A DNA stretch of 64,000 bases from SYFY01 sp041752315 (lineage in GTDB: Bacteria; Pseudomonadota; Gammaproteobacteria; Pseudomonadales; Azotimanducaceae): assembly GCA_041752315.1 (NCBI GenBank), contig JBGSHJ010000066.1, positions 134,775 through 198,774 on the forward strand, read 5' to 3'. The notes beneath the pieces are model-generated. The model was not told where the DNA came from, did no database searches, and was given only the letters and a program-made list of their open reading frames with translations. Positions 51,577-60,759 of this stretch are shown piece by piece. A program made the position numbers and the translations under genes. Each line of letters starts with the position of its first letter. Positions within the stretch are counted from its first letter, which is position 1.

Positions 51577-52086
51577 TCAGCCACGCCCTGATGCGTAAAG
51601 TTGCCGGATTCGATCAGCCTCGGCCTGGTTGCCATCAAATTGCTCGAGTTCGGCAATCGCGAGCCAGGCGGATCGTTTCCAGTCCCCTCGGTTGCCTGCC
51701 AGTGCAAGTGCCCGGCTTGCATACTGTCGTGCAGAATCGATCTGGCCATCCCTCAGACAGGCAGTTGACAAGCGTGCCCACAATTCTGCATTACGCCCAT
51801 CCAGACGGATGGCTCGTTGAAGATGGTTGATGGCGGATCGGGTATCGCCGGCCGCTGCCGCATTGGTGCTGGCGATCATCAAGGCTTCGGTGGCATTGTT
51901 CGAGGGTGCCTTTGGTGGAGGCAGTGCGATTGGCACCTCGGTATCGCGACGAACAGACGCAGGCGGTTGGATTGGTTCGGTCGGTGCAGTCTCGGACGCC
52001 GGTCTATCTTCCACCGGTGCAGTTATCGGCGGGGCACTCGAGCAGCCAGCCAGTACCATCATGAGCAGAAGCCAGACGATTTTCAT
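51577..52086 (-). CDS. TPR-like lipoprotein next to PBP1B
   Basis: This 169-residue protein has a lipoprotein signal (VWLLLMMVLAGC) and a Pro/Ala-rich linker. One to two tetratricopeptide-like repeats follow (AINHLQRAIRLDGRNAELWARLSTACLRDG and SARQYASRALALAGNRGDWKRSAWLAIAELEQFDG). Its ATG overlaps the mrcB stop (ATGA). Outer-membrane lipoproteins such as LpoB activate PBP1B. This protein has an unrelated fold but the same gene neighbourhood, so a PBP1B-partner role is a reasonable inference. Confidence 0.82.
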   Translation of the reverse strand: MKIVWLLLMMVLAGCSSAPPITAPVEDRPASETAPTEPIQPPASVRRDTEVPIALPPPKAPSNNATEALMIASTNAAAAGDTRSAINHLQRAIRLDGRNAELWARLSTACLRDGQIDSARQYASRALALAGNRGDWKRSAWLAIAELEQFDGNQAEADRIRQLYASGRG

Positions 52087-54395
52087 TGGTTGTCCCAGAA
52101 TGGCCAACGCCATCGTTGATCGGTCTCTGCCGGGATACCACAGCCAGGTTTTGACGGCAATGTTTCTGTCGTCGTGACAGGCAACCGCACGGTAACGGCG
52201 CATGTCGGGAGTGCCAGCAAACCGGTTGCATACTCGACATCACGCAGCGTGCTGGTGTCTTCGTGGGTAATCGGCTCTATGCCAAGATCGCTGAAAATCG
52301 GGTCCCAGATCGCAAGCGCCCCGGTACTGCCGGTAAGTCCCATTGCCTGGTTGTCGTCACGCCCGATCCAGACGATACCCACTTTGCGAGCATCAAAACC
52401 TGCGAACCAGCTGTCCCGGTAGTCATTGGAAGTACCCGTTTTGCCGGCGACGCCAGCGCGGGCGTGTCTTGAGCCACGCCCTGTACCCAGTTGCATGCCA
52501 CTTTCGAGTACATAGGTGAGCGCTTCTGCATCCTTGGGATCAACGACCGTTTGCATCTCGAAAGGTTGTTGATACAGAGCCTTGCCTTCTGCGTTCAGCA
52601 CCGCGGTAACGGCCTTGACCGGCATCCGGAAGCCACCGTTGGCGATGGTCCCGTACATCTGCGCCACCTCCAGCGGCGACATCGGCTCGGCACCGAGTAC
52701 GAATGAGGGATTCGAGTTCGTGGCCTTGTGGTCCGTCAGGCGGAGAAACAGATTGAGAATGGGTGGCAGACCGATGTCCTGTGACAGGCGCACCGTTGCA
52801 AGATTCAGGGAGTCTCCCAACAGACGCACAATGGGTACTGGTCCATGCACGCGGCCATCATAATTGCGAGGTGTCCAACTCTTGTTCCTGGATAGCGGTA
52901 CGGTGATTGGGGCGTCGTCGACGATTTCAGTCAGGGAACGGCTTTGCTCGATGGCGGCGAGCACCACAAGGGGTTTCATCAGCGAGCCGATCGGTCGGCG
53001 GCTGCTGGTCGCACGATTGAACCCCTCGAATCCTGCCTCTCGGCCGCCGGCGAGTGCCATCAATTCGCCTGTCTGGGCATCCAGAATGACGACGGCTGCT
53101 TCAAGTTTGTCCAGCTTGCGTGCTTTTTCAAGTGCAGTCAGCCGCTCGGCGATGTGCTTTTGCAGACTCTCCTGCAGGCGCGGTTGCAGGGTCGAAAACA
53201 CCCGGAGTCCCTGTGACGCGAGGTCATCGCGACTGTAGTTGCGATTGAGTGTGGTTCGCACAACGTCCATGAATGCCGGGTAGTAACGTCCACCCTGTCG
53301 TTGTCTGCCGGTGATTCCGAGCGCCTGCTTCTGCTGTTGGGCCAGAACCCGGGAGTCGATGAGGCCTTCCTGGTGAAAAGTGGTCAGCACTCGATTGCGA
53401 CGATCGAGTGCACGATTCGGATGCCGGAACGGATCGTAGTATGACGGTCCGCGAATGATCGCGATCAGGGTCGCGATTTCATGAGGCTGCAGTTCGCCGA
53501 GCGGGCGATTGAAATAGAACTGGGCGCCCAGCCCAAATCCGTGAATGGCCCGATTACCGCTTTGACCGAGGAAAATCTCGTTGATGTATGCATTCAGCAG
53601 ATCTTCCTTGGAAAAACGCAGCTCCAGTACAACCGACATGGCCAGTTCATGCAGCTTGCGTTTGATGGTTCGACTGTTGTCGAGGAAGTAGCTCTTCACC
53701 AGTTGCTGGGTCAGTGTGCTGCCACCTTGTGCCACTGTTCCCGCGCGTATGTTCACAAGTGCAGCCCTCAGGATACCGCTGATGCTGAATCCGACATGGC
53801 GATCGAAGTCCTTGTCTTCAACCGCCTTGAGACCGGCCGTGAGGAGTGGTGGAACTTCCTCGGGATCGAGCACGACACGGTCTTCGCCGTGTGAGGGGAA
53901 AAAACTGCCAATGATGGGTGGATCAAGGCGAATCAGTGGAATCGGCGCTCCCTGGTCATCCTTGATGTCGATGATCCCATGGGTGCGAAAACGGATCTGA
54001 ATCCGCTGTGCGTCACGCAGGTGATCGTCGAACTGGAAAGCGCGCAGGTAGGCCGTGACGGTATCGTCCTCTACCGTGTATTGCCCCGGATGTCGTGGGC
54101 TGCCTTGTTGTGCATAGCCGCTGCGTTCAAGTTCTGCAAGGAACTCGCGCTGCTGCAGCTGGTTGCCAATGTAGAGTTCCGTCGGCGCGGCGTAAACCTG
54201 GGCGGGTAGGGACCAGCGACGCCCGTTGAAAACCTCCGTGAGCGTCCGGTCCAGGTACCACAGATAGCCCAGCACCACGGTCGCTGCCAGCATCGCGATG
54301 CCCAGGAACAGCCAGAATATCCGGAGAATCCAGCGCCGGAGTCTTGTCTGCGCTGTCGTCCGTGGCTTGCGGCCGCTGCGTCTGTATTCAGCCAT
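52083..54395 (-). CDS. mrcB: Penicillin-binding protein 1B
   Basis: This 770-residue bifunctional murein synthase has a cytoplasmic basic tail, a TM helix (about 23-46) and a UB2H-like linker. The glycosyltransferase has AVEDKDFDRHVGFSISG, GGSTLTQQLVKSYFL and KLHELAMSVVLELRFSKEDLLNAYINEIFLGQ. The transpeptidase has SLMK in RPIGSLMKPLVVL, SLN in GDSLNLATV and KTG in VAGKTGTSND. All catalytic motifs are intact. It builds septal and lateral peptidoglycan in the periplasm. It is coupled to the TPR lipoprotein gene. Confidence 0.96.
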   Translation of the reverse strand: MAEYRRSGRKPRTTAQTRLRRWILRIFWLFLGIAMLAATVVLGYLWYLDRTLTEVFNGRRWSLPAQVYAAPTELYIGNQLQQREFLAELERSGYAQQGSPRHPGQYTVEDDTVTAYLRAFQFDDHLRDAQRIQIRFRTHGIIDIKDDQGAPIPLIRLDPPIIGSFFPSHGEDRVVLDPEEVPPLLTAGLKAVEDKDFDRHVGFSISGILRAALVNIRAGTVAQGGSTLTQQLVKSYFLDNSRTIKRKLHELAMSVVLELRFSKEDLLNAYINEIFLGQSGNRAIHGFGLGAQFYFNRPLGELQPHEIATLIAIIRGPSYYDPFRHPNRALDRRNRVLTTFHQEGLIDSRVLAQQQKQALGITGRQRQGGRYYPAFMDVVRTTLNRNYSRDDLASQGLRVFSTLQPRLQESLQKHIAERLTALEKARKLDKLEAAVVILDAQTGELMALAGGREAGFEGFNRATSSRRPIGSLMKPLVVLAAIEQSRSLTEIVDDAPITVPLSRNKSWTPRNYDGRVHGPVPIVRLLGDSLNLATVRLSQDIGLPPILNLFLRLTDHKATNSNPSFVLGAEPMSPLEVAQMYGTIANGGFRMPVKAVTAVLNAEGKALYQQPFEMQTVVDPKDAEALTYVLESGMQLGTGRGSRHARAGVAGKTGTSNDYRDSWFAGFDARKVGIVWIGRDDNQAMGLTGSTGALAIWDPIFSDLGIEPITHEDTSTLRDVEYATGLLALPTCAVTVRLPVTTTETLPSKPGCGIPAETDQRWRWPFWDNQ

Positions 54396-54410
54396 GAACC
54401 AGCGCTCGGT

Positions 54411-55031
54411 TCAGGAAGGCATGGAACGAGTGAGCCCGAGCCAACCCGCAATCCGGCGCCATACAACGGCCACACCGCGCAAGAGCTTCGGCAGGAGGAA
54501 ACATAGGATGAGCAGGAACACGATAAACAGCGCCAAGAATATCATGGGGTGTGTCAGCGCCGCCCATAGTCCACCAAACACCAGTGCCTCCTCGGTGAAC
54601 GAAGCAGCCCAGTTCGAAAACGGTTCAGGGGAGGTGTTGATGAGAGCTCGCGCGCCAGCCTTGGTTGCGTGGGTCGCTGCAGAGACGGTTCCGCCCAGCA
54701 GTCCTGCGGCGACGGTGAGTGCCGGGTCGACATTGCCCACCGCGCCGGCGGCCAGGATGGCGCCAGCGGGAATCCGGATGAAGGTGTGCAATGCATCCCA
54801 CCCGCTGTCGACACCGGGAACCTTGTCCATGAAAAACTGGATCACGAACATCATCAGCGAAGCGCCGATCACCAGAGGGTCCTGAACAACAGCAAGCGTT
54901 GACGGCAGTTCTACAAAACCCAGGGTGCCACCCAGTCCCAATACGGCCAGTACCGCGTAGACATTGATGCCACTTGCCCACGCAACGCCGGCCGCGAGCG
55001 CGAGGGTCTGAATGAGTGCCGGATTATCCAT
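54411..55031 (-). CDS. DUF4126 membrane protein
   Basis: This 206-residue integral membrane protein has GVAWASGINVYAVLAVLGL and FVIQFFMDKVPGVDSGWDALHTFIRIPAGAILA. Gly/Ala-rich helices follow (VAAGLLGGTVSAATHATKAGARALINTSPEP). The signature D-K-x-P-x-x-D-x-x-W-D and the N-T-S-P-E-P element identify DUF4126. Its function is unknown. It starts 15 bases upstream of mrcB on the same strand and may be cotranscribed with it. Confidence 0.86.
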   Translation of the reverse strand: MDNPALIQTLALAAGVAWASGINVYAVLAVLGLGGTLGFVELPSTLAVVQDPLVIGASLMMFVIQFFMDKVPGVDSGWDALHTFIRIPAGAILAAGAVGNVDPALTVAAGLLGGTVSAATHATKAGARALINTSPEPFSNWAASFTEEALVFGGLWAALTHPMIFLALFIVFLLILCFLLPKLLRGVAVVWRRIAGWLGLTRSMPS

Positions 55032-55286
55032 GGGGATGCGGGCAGTTCTGCCAATTATGGTGCAAGAGGTCGCTCCTGCTGGATGTTCGCGGTCTCGCGA
55101 CCTCTGCTGCAGCCAGTGAAACGGGCATCAGGCTGCAGGAACGATTTCCAGATCGGCTGTTCAATCTGCGTATTGTGTCGGAGTGACCGGCAGATCGCGA
55201 AATCGGGCTTCGTCCACTTCACGATAGTCCCGGCGTCTGAATGAAAGCTGAAGACAGCCCCGGTCAGTCTGGCGTAGACTGGGTTT
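55032..55286. other. Promoter region, no gene
   Basis: These 255 bases separate the divergent DUF4126 and riboswitch transcripts. I see no ORF with family features. Promoters for both directions should lie here. Confidence 0.4.
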
Positions 55287-55368
55287 GCCTAAGGGGTGGC
55301 CAGGTGGCCTGAGACGCGCGAGCGGACCCTTTGAACCTGATCCGGATGATACCGGCGTAGGAATAGGC
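55287..55368 (+). ncRNA. TPP riboswitch (THI element)
   Basis: P1 arms GCCTA / TAGGC bracket the conserved core: AGGGGTGGCC, then CTGAGA, then ACCCTTTGAACCTGATCCGG, then GATACCGGCGTAGGAA. This is the standard thiamin-pyrophosphate aptamer. Downstream, CCTTGGG (55383-55389) can pair with CCCGAGG (55401-55407), which contains the Shine-Dalgarno just before the receptor ATG. Control is therefore probably at translation initiation. Confidence 0.95.
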
Positions 55369-55412
55369 GACGCGAGTCGACTCCTTGGGCCCCTGAATCA
55401 CCCGAGGCTGCG

Positions 55413-57512
55413 ATGACCGTTCGAACCGCTTCTTATCTGTTCATTGTTTGCACCAGTTTCCCGTTTATTCCCATCATTGCCGGATTGCCCGGTGTGGGAT
55501 ATGTCCTGGCCGGTGAAGCAGCGTCGGAGGAATTCGACGGACAGGCTATCGAAGAAATCATCGTACGGGGTGAATTCAGGGATACCGGACTGTTGCGTAC
55601 TCCGGCCAGCATCGCTGTACTTCGTCCGGATGCCCGCAAGGACGTGGTTGATCACCTTGACGAAATGCTCAGCCGTACTGCGAATGTCAATCTTGCCAGC
55701 GGCGCAAGTCGTGCGCGTTATCTGCAGATTCGTGGGATCGGTGAGACGGGTCAGTTTGCAGAGCCCCTCAATTCGTCTGTTGGAATGATTCTGGATGGTG
55801 TCGACCTCAGTGGCGTGGGTAACGCAGCCACCACCTACGACATCGAGCAGATAGAAGTTTTTCGTGGTCCGCAAGGCACCCTGTATGGTGCCAATGCGCT
55901 GGCGGGCCTGGTCAATCTGACCTCTGCTGCCCCGGTGGATGAATGGTACGCTCGCGCGAACCTTGATGCCGCCAGCTACAACTCACGAGGTGCAGGAGCG
56001 GTTCTCTCCGGCCCGGTGACCGACCGTCTGTCAATGCGACTCGCCGCCCACCGGCATCAGGATGATGGGTTCATGGAAAACGATTTCCTGGATCGGGAAG
56101 ACACCAATCGTCGACAGGAATCAACGGTTCGCGCCAAGCTTGCGTGGCAGGGTGAACAGACGGAGTGGTTGTTCACCTACGGTCATGTGGACACCAACAA
56201 CCTCTACGATGCGCTGTCTCTCGACAACAACCGGCACACCTTGTCAGATCAGCCCGGCGAGGATCAGCAGCGCACGGACTACGCCAGTATCTTCGCTGGC
56301 TTTGATCTCGAAAACGGGGCCCAGGTGGAAGTCACGATCGGACACGCCGATTCGACAATCGGTTATGGTTACGATGAAGACTGGGCATTCGAGGGGTTTC
56401 ATCCCTTTGGCTACTCTTCCACGGATCACTACGCACGTGACTGGCAGACATCGTCTCTCGACGTGCGACTCATTTCGGCGCCAACACCTGCTGGTGGTGG
56501 TTGGGTGGTGGGATTGTACACCCAGCGACAGGATATCGACCTGGCTCGGACCTACACTTTTCTGGCAGCACCTTACACGAGTCGTTATGAGGTCGAGCGC
56601 ATCGCCGGATATGGAGAAAGGGTGCAATCGCTCACTGATCAGTTGCGTCTGACGGTCGGCTTTCGTGTCGAGCGCCACTCGTCATGGTTCGAGGATTCGG
56701 AAGCAGTCGAATTTTCACCTGCGGAAACAATGGTTGGTGGGCGTGTTGTTCTCGAATACGACCTTGATTCAAGCCTGTTCTACCTGTCACTGACCCGGGG
56801 TTACAAGTCTGGTGGATTCAACACCAGTGGAACGCTCGATGAAGATCTGAGGCAGTTCGACTCCGAGCTGTTGTGGAATATCGAGGCTGGCGTCAAGGGT
56901 GACCTGAGTGACCAGCTTCAGTTGCGAGCGGCCATATTCTGGATGGAGCGCAGGGATGTACAGGTAGGTACCTCCATCACCCGGGTCCGCAGCGACGGCA
57001 GTGCGGAGTTCATTGATTTCATTGGCAACGCTGCCGAAGGCTTTAATCGTGGGCTCGAACTCGAGTTCGGTTGGCAGCCTCACCCGCTGTGGACTGTCGA
57101 GGGTTCGCTTGGCTGGCTTGATACCCAGTACAACGATTTCATCAGTGGCAGCGGTGAGCGACTTGACGGCCGCGAGCAGGCACAGGCCCCGGGGTACCAG
57201 TACTATCTTGGTGTGGAATTCTCACCGGTCGAACACTGGTTCGTTCGATTGGATGCGGAAGGGCGTGACGAGTATTTTTTTTCCGATAGTCATGGTGTGA
57301 AGGCACCGGCCCACGAACTGTTGCATCTGTCAGCAGGATACGAAGGCGAGCGGTGGCAAGCATCGATCTGGATGCGCAACATTACCGACGAAGATACCTT
57401 TGTACGGGGCTTCTTTTTTGGTAACGATCCGCGTGATGACTACACCCCTCGCGGATTCACGCAACTGGGAGAGCCGCGACGTATCGGCGTTTCGCTCGAC
57501 TTCAGCTGGTAG
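55413..57512 (+). CDS. TonB-dependent outer-membrane receptor, TPP-regulated
   Basis: This 699-residue receptor has a signal sequence, a TonB-box-like EEIIVRGEF and a plug domain (LQIRGIGETGQFAEPLNSSVGMILDGVDL, then DIEQIEVFRGPQGTLYGANALAGLVNLTS). A long barrel of aromatic-rich strands ends VSLDFSW. It sits behind a TPP riboswitch, so its ligand is most likely thiamin or a thiamin phosphate, as in the Omr1 group. No TonB/ExbBD or inner-membrane thiamin carrier is in the window. Confidence 0.93.
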   Translation: MTVRTASYLFIVCTSFPFIPIIAGLPGVGYVLAGEAASEEFDGQAIEEIIVRGEFRDTGLLRTPASIAVLRPDARKDVVDHLDEMLSRTANVNLASGASRARYLQIRGIGETGQFAEPLNSSVGMILDGVDLSGVGNAATTYDIEQIEVFRGPQGTLYGANALAGLVNLTSAAPVDEWYARANLDAASYNSRGAGAVLSGPVTDRLSMRLAAHRHQDDGFMENDFLDREDTNRRQESTVRAKLAWQGEQTEWLFTYGHVDTNNLYDALSLDNNRHTLSDQPGEDQQRTDYASIFAGFDLENGAQVEVTIGHADSTIGYGYDEDWAFEGFHPFGYSSTDHYARDWQTSSLDVRLISAPTPAGGGWVVGLYTQRQDIDLARTYTFLAAPYTSRYEVERIAGYGERVQSLTDQLRLTVGFRVERHSSWFEDSEAVEFSPAETMVGGRVVLEYDLDSSLFYLSLTRGYKSGGFNTSGTLDEDLRQFDSELLWNIEAGVKGDLSDQLQLRAAIFWMERRDVQVGTSITRVRSDGSAEFIDFIGNAAEGFNRGLELEFGWQPHPLWTVEGSLGWLDTQYNDFISGSGERLDGREQAQAPGYQYYLGVEFSPVEHWFVRLDAEGRDEYFFSDSHGVKAPAHELLHLSAGYEGERWQASIWMRNITDEDTFVRGFFFGNDPRDDYTPRGFTQLGEPRRIGVSLDFSW

Positions 57513-57591
57513 CAGGTGTTGCTTCGAAATGCGCTTCTGCCCTGTTTGGGTGGTACACGCTGAACAGGTTTCCTGGCTGTTCGACAGATTG

Positions 57592-58296
57592 TCATTTGCT
57601 GGCCTGTGCACTGTCCGCGTTGCGCTCCAGGGCAATCAGATGGTCCACCACGTCCAGAGCGAGCTTGCGACCGACCTCCATCTTGACCATGTACTTGCCC
57701 GCCACGGCAATGGTCGGCACACCCTGAACATCGTATCGGGTCTGCAGGCCCTCGAACTCGGCTGCACCACGACGCACCACCGGGGAGTTGAACGAACGCA
57801 GAAATTCGTCCCGCGTGGCACCGTTGCCGTCGATGAAGTCAGCCATCATCTCGACCGAGACAAACTGCCTGCCCTGGTCATGGATCGCCCTGAAGATCCG
57901 GTCGTGATTCTCCTTCTCAATGCCCAGTTCCTGCAGGGTCAGGAATGTCTGGGCAAGAATCGCCCAGGCGGGGCTGAACGCGACCGGTTGACGCCGGAAG
58001 CTGACGTGGTCGGGTGACTGGGCGGACTGCCATTCTTCAATCAACGGATCGAAGTTCTTGCAATGGATGCAGCCGTAGGAAAAAAACTCGATGACCTCGA
58101 TCGGATCACCGGGACGTGTGCGTACTCCCGCGTCGATCTTCGTGTAGTGCTCGCCTTCCGTGAATGTGCCTTCCGTGATGCCGCTGCTGTACAGCATTCC
58201 ATAAATGGCAAGCAGACCGGCAGCAGTAGCCATAAAGGCGATGACGGCGAGCTGGATCTTCTTGATTCGGGGTGGGGTTGCCTGAGGCTTGGCCAT
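57592..58296 (-). CDS. DsbA-family thioredoxin-fold protein
   Basis: This 234-residue protein has an N-terminal membrane anchor (IQLAVIAFMATAAGLLAIYGML) then a periplasmic thioredoxin fold. The active site is CIHC in FFSYGCIHCKNFDPLIEEW, and the cis-proline loop is VQGVPTIAVAGKY. The 30-residue helical insert is of the DsbA type. It should oxidise or isomerise disulfides in the periplasm while membrane-tethered. The CIHC dipeptide differs from the CPHC of classical DsbA and may alter redox potential. Confidence 0.9.
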   Translation of the reverse strand: MAKPQATPPRIKKIQLAVIAFMATAAGLLAIYGMLYSSGITEGTFTEGEHYTKIDAGVRTRPGDPIEVIEFFSYGCIHCKNFDPLIEEWQSAQSPDHVSFRRQPVAFSPAWAILAQTFLTLQELGIEKENHDRIFRAIHDQGRQFVSVEMMADFIDGNGATRDEFLRSFNSPVVRRGAAEFEGLQTRYDVQGVPTIAVAGKYMVKMEVGRKLALDVVDHLIALERNADSAQASK

Positions 58297-58418
58297 GTTG
58301 ATTCCTGTTACTACCCTGGTCGTGGACGACTGGCATCAAACTGTCGGGCGTTGCAAGTGATTGTCATGCCCGACGGACCGTTATCACCAGTCGTGGCCGG
58401 GATCGTTATACTTGCCGG

Positions 58419-58667
58419 ATGAGCGAACGTTATCAACTCTACAAATACGACTCGTGTCCATTCTGTCGCAGGGTCCTTCAGTTTCTGGAAACAAGACACA
58501 TTCCGGTTGAACTGCGCGACATTCACAAAGATCCCGGTGCGATGCAGGAACTCGCACGTGGTGGTGGTCGAACCACGGTGCCCTGCCTGCGAATCGACAC
58601 CGGGTCGGAAATCCGCTGGATGTACGAATCCCTCGACATCATCAGGTATCTGGAAGCCCGGTCCTGA
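58419..58667 (+). CDS. Glutaredoxin-like protein
   Basis: This 82-residue protein has active site CPFC in YKYDSCPFCRRVLQFLETR. It also has VELRDIHKDPGAMQELARGGGRTTVPCL with the cis-Pro, and ends ESLDIIRYLEAR. It resembles a monodomain glutaredoxin or the N-terminal domain of GSTs. It would reduce protein or mixed disulfides with glutathione in the cytosol. It is divergent from the dsbA-like gene, which may reflect a shared redox role. Confidence 0.88.
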   Translation: MSERYQLYKYDSCPFCRRVLQFLETRHIPVELRDIHKDPGAMQELARGGGRTTVPCLRIDTGSEIRWMYESLDIIRYLEARS

Positions 58668-58678
58668 ACTGGAAAAAT

Positions 58679-59056
58679 TCAGCAGACGAAGTCGTTGCCT
58701 GATTGCAGGGAAATTCCGTCAGCGGTTTTCATGATCAGGCCACGCATGAGGACTTCCTGCCCGTTGCAGCCGCGGAGTTTCCCGGCGTCCACTTCATCCG
58801 TAAGGGTGACTGGCAGCGCAAATCTCTCGCCCCGACGTGCCGCGTGATCAGCATGAAAAAAAAGCGTGGCAGCATCGCCGGCCGGATCGACTACCAGGTG
58901 TCCGTAGCTGGTGATGGTCCTGTTCACATACAGATTGCCAAACATGATGAGGTCGATAACCGAAACCCGACCATCGGCCGGCGGTACGTATTGCACCGCA
59001 CAGGAACTCAACAGGAAGACGACTGAGACAATGCAGACTCCAAGTGGCGATTTCAT
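58679..59056 (-). CDS. Small lipoprotein, unknown
   Basis: This 125-residue protein has a lipoprotein signal ending VVFLLSSC. A mainly beta-looking sequence follows (YVPPADGRVSVIDLIMFGNLYVNRTITSYGHL...) with paired cysteines near the end (GCNGQEVL, NDFVC). No family is recognised. It is convergent with the glutaredoxin gene, ending 12 bases from its stop. Confidence 0.7.
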   Translation of the reverse strand: MKSPLGVCIVSVVFLLSSCAVQYVPPADGRVSVIDLIMFGNLYVNRTITSYGHLVVDPAGDAATLFFHADHAARRGERFALPVTLTDEVDAGKLRGCNGQEVLMRGLIMKTADGISLQSGNDFVC

Positions 59057-59141
59057 CGAAGGGTGGTCCGTCTGTGATGGTGTTCACATTGTAGTGGTGT
59101 GCGACCCTGTTCGTCCCCGACTGTTGAAGCGACTGCCCGTT

Positions 59142-60548
59142 TCAGTGGTTGGTGTGGGCCACCGCCTGTTCTTCCCGAACAAAGAACATCATGCAGAAAC
59201 CGACCGTGAGGAGAATGATCAGTGAAGAGTAACCGGCGCGCTGACTGTCGAAATATCGGGTAAAGGTACCCACCAGCAATGGCGCCAGAAATGCGGTGGC
59301 GGTTCCAGAAAGTGCGTATAACCCGAAAAACTGGGTCATCATGGAAGGGGGCGCGATGCGCGCCATCATGGTTCGTGATGATGCAAAACCGACGGTGATG
59401 AACATTGCAAAGAGCTGATTGTTGAGAAAGAACAGCAGTTCCGGCAGGGTTGAGAAGTAGGGCGATGACCACACCGGCTCGCTGTTGTCGTAGGGCACGA
59501 ACAGGATCATGTCTGGCTGTATGTTCACGCCTATGGCCAACAGGCCCGCAGTGCCACCGATGGCAATCAGGACAGCCCTGCGTGACCCCACCGCATCATC
59601 GAGCCAGCCACCGATGATCGCTCCGACCGCAGCCGAAAAACTCGAGATGATGCCCAGGATCAGCATGGTCGTGGTATCCCAGCCAAATGTGCCGGCAGCG
59701 TAGACTCCGCCGAAGATCAGCACACCAACCATGCCATCGTTGAAGATCATTCGCGAGAAAAGGTAGAGCGCCATGTTCTGGTAGTGACGCAACCGCTGCA
59801 CCGTTTCCCACACACTGCGCAGCCCGTCCCGCACTGCAGTACGGACAGAACCGCTGGCGTCCTTTCCATCGGGTGTGAACAACAGGAGTGGCAACGTGAA
59901 CAGGAGCATCCACACCGCAGCCAGCGGGGCAACAATGCGATCCTGTTCCGATGTGGACTGGTCCAGTCCGAAGAGTGGGGAATCGGGTATGAATGACCAC
60001 TCGGTCGTGCCTGGCAGCGCAAAGGCATACAGCACAAAAACCATGAGCAACAGGCCCGCAATATTGCCGTAGGCGAGGGCATAACCGGAAATCACACCGA
60101 CCTTGGTGACCGGTGCAATGCTTGGCAGCATCGCATTGTGGAACACAGCCGAATACTCGAATGCGATACTCACCACCACCATCAGGGCCAGTGTCATTGG
60201 GATGCCGATCCCACCCCCGGCAGGCAGCGACCACCAAAGCAGGTAGGCGGCCGGTACCATGATGCCGACAAAGGCGACGATCCATGGTTTGCGACGACCG
60301 CGTCGATCGGCAATTGCGCCTAGAAATGGCGCTGTCAGTGCGATGATCAGGCCGGAGATCGTGTTGTTGAACCCCAGAAGGCTCTGGCCTTCAACCGGAT
60401 TCGGGGCCACGGTCGTGGTGAAGTAGGGTGCGAAGATGTAAATCGTGACCAGTATGACGTAAGGGTTACGGGCCCATTCAAATAGCGCCCAGCTGTGGTA
60501 GCCGAGTGGACCGGCAGCCCGGGTACCGGTCAGGGATACTGGATGCAT
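59142..60548 (-). CDS. MFS transporter (UMF1/Atg22-like)
   Basis: This 468-residue protein has 12 spans and begins YHSWALFEWARNPYVILVTIYIFAPYF, the UMF1/Atg22 opening. ALTAPFLGAIADRRGRRKPWIVAFVG carries the MFS A-loop motif. The second half has GIISSFSAAVGAIIGGWLDDAVGSRRAVL. Relatives in yeast export amino acids from the vacuole, while bacterial substrates are unknown. I used the ATG at 60548. A TTG at 60560 is also in frame. Confidence 0.86.
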   Translation of the reverse strand: MHPVSLTGTRAAGPLGYHSWALFEWARNPYVILVTIYIFAPYFTTTVAPNPVEGQSLLGFNNTISGLIIALTAPFLGAIADRRGRRKPWIVAFVGIMVPAAYLLWWSLPAGGGIGIPMTLALMVVVSIAFEYSAVFHNAMLPSIAPVTKVGVISGYALAYGNIAGLLLMVFVLYAFALPGTTEWSFIPDSPLFGLDQSTSEQDRIVAPLAAVWMLLFTLPLLLFTPDGKDASGSVRTAVRDGLRSVWETVQRLRHYQNMALYLFSRMIFNDGMVGVLIFGGVYAAGTFGWDTTTMLILGIISSFSAAVGAIIGGWLDDAVGSRRAVLIAIGGTAGLLAIGVNIQPDMILFVPYDNSEPVWSSPYFSTLPELLFFLNNQLFAMFITVGFASSRTMMARIAPPSMMTQFFGLYALSGTATAFLAPLLVGTFTRYFDSQRAGYSSLIILLTVGFCMMFFVREEQAVAHTNH

Positions 60549-60759
60549 GGGATACGCCAACCGGTGTGTAGTGAGGTAAGCCGGTGATTGTGGCCTGAAC
60601 CCGACAGAGACGATAGGCGCGCATGACGTGCATGTTTGCGAAGTCTGGACAGACTGTATCTGGTTCAGGCGAACCCCGTGAGTTCCCGGGGAACCTCGAC
60701 TCGCTCTCGCAAACCAGCCTCACAGCATTCCGGCCCACACCAGTCACGATCAATGCGGA

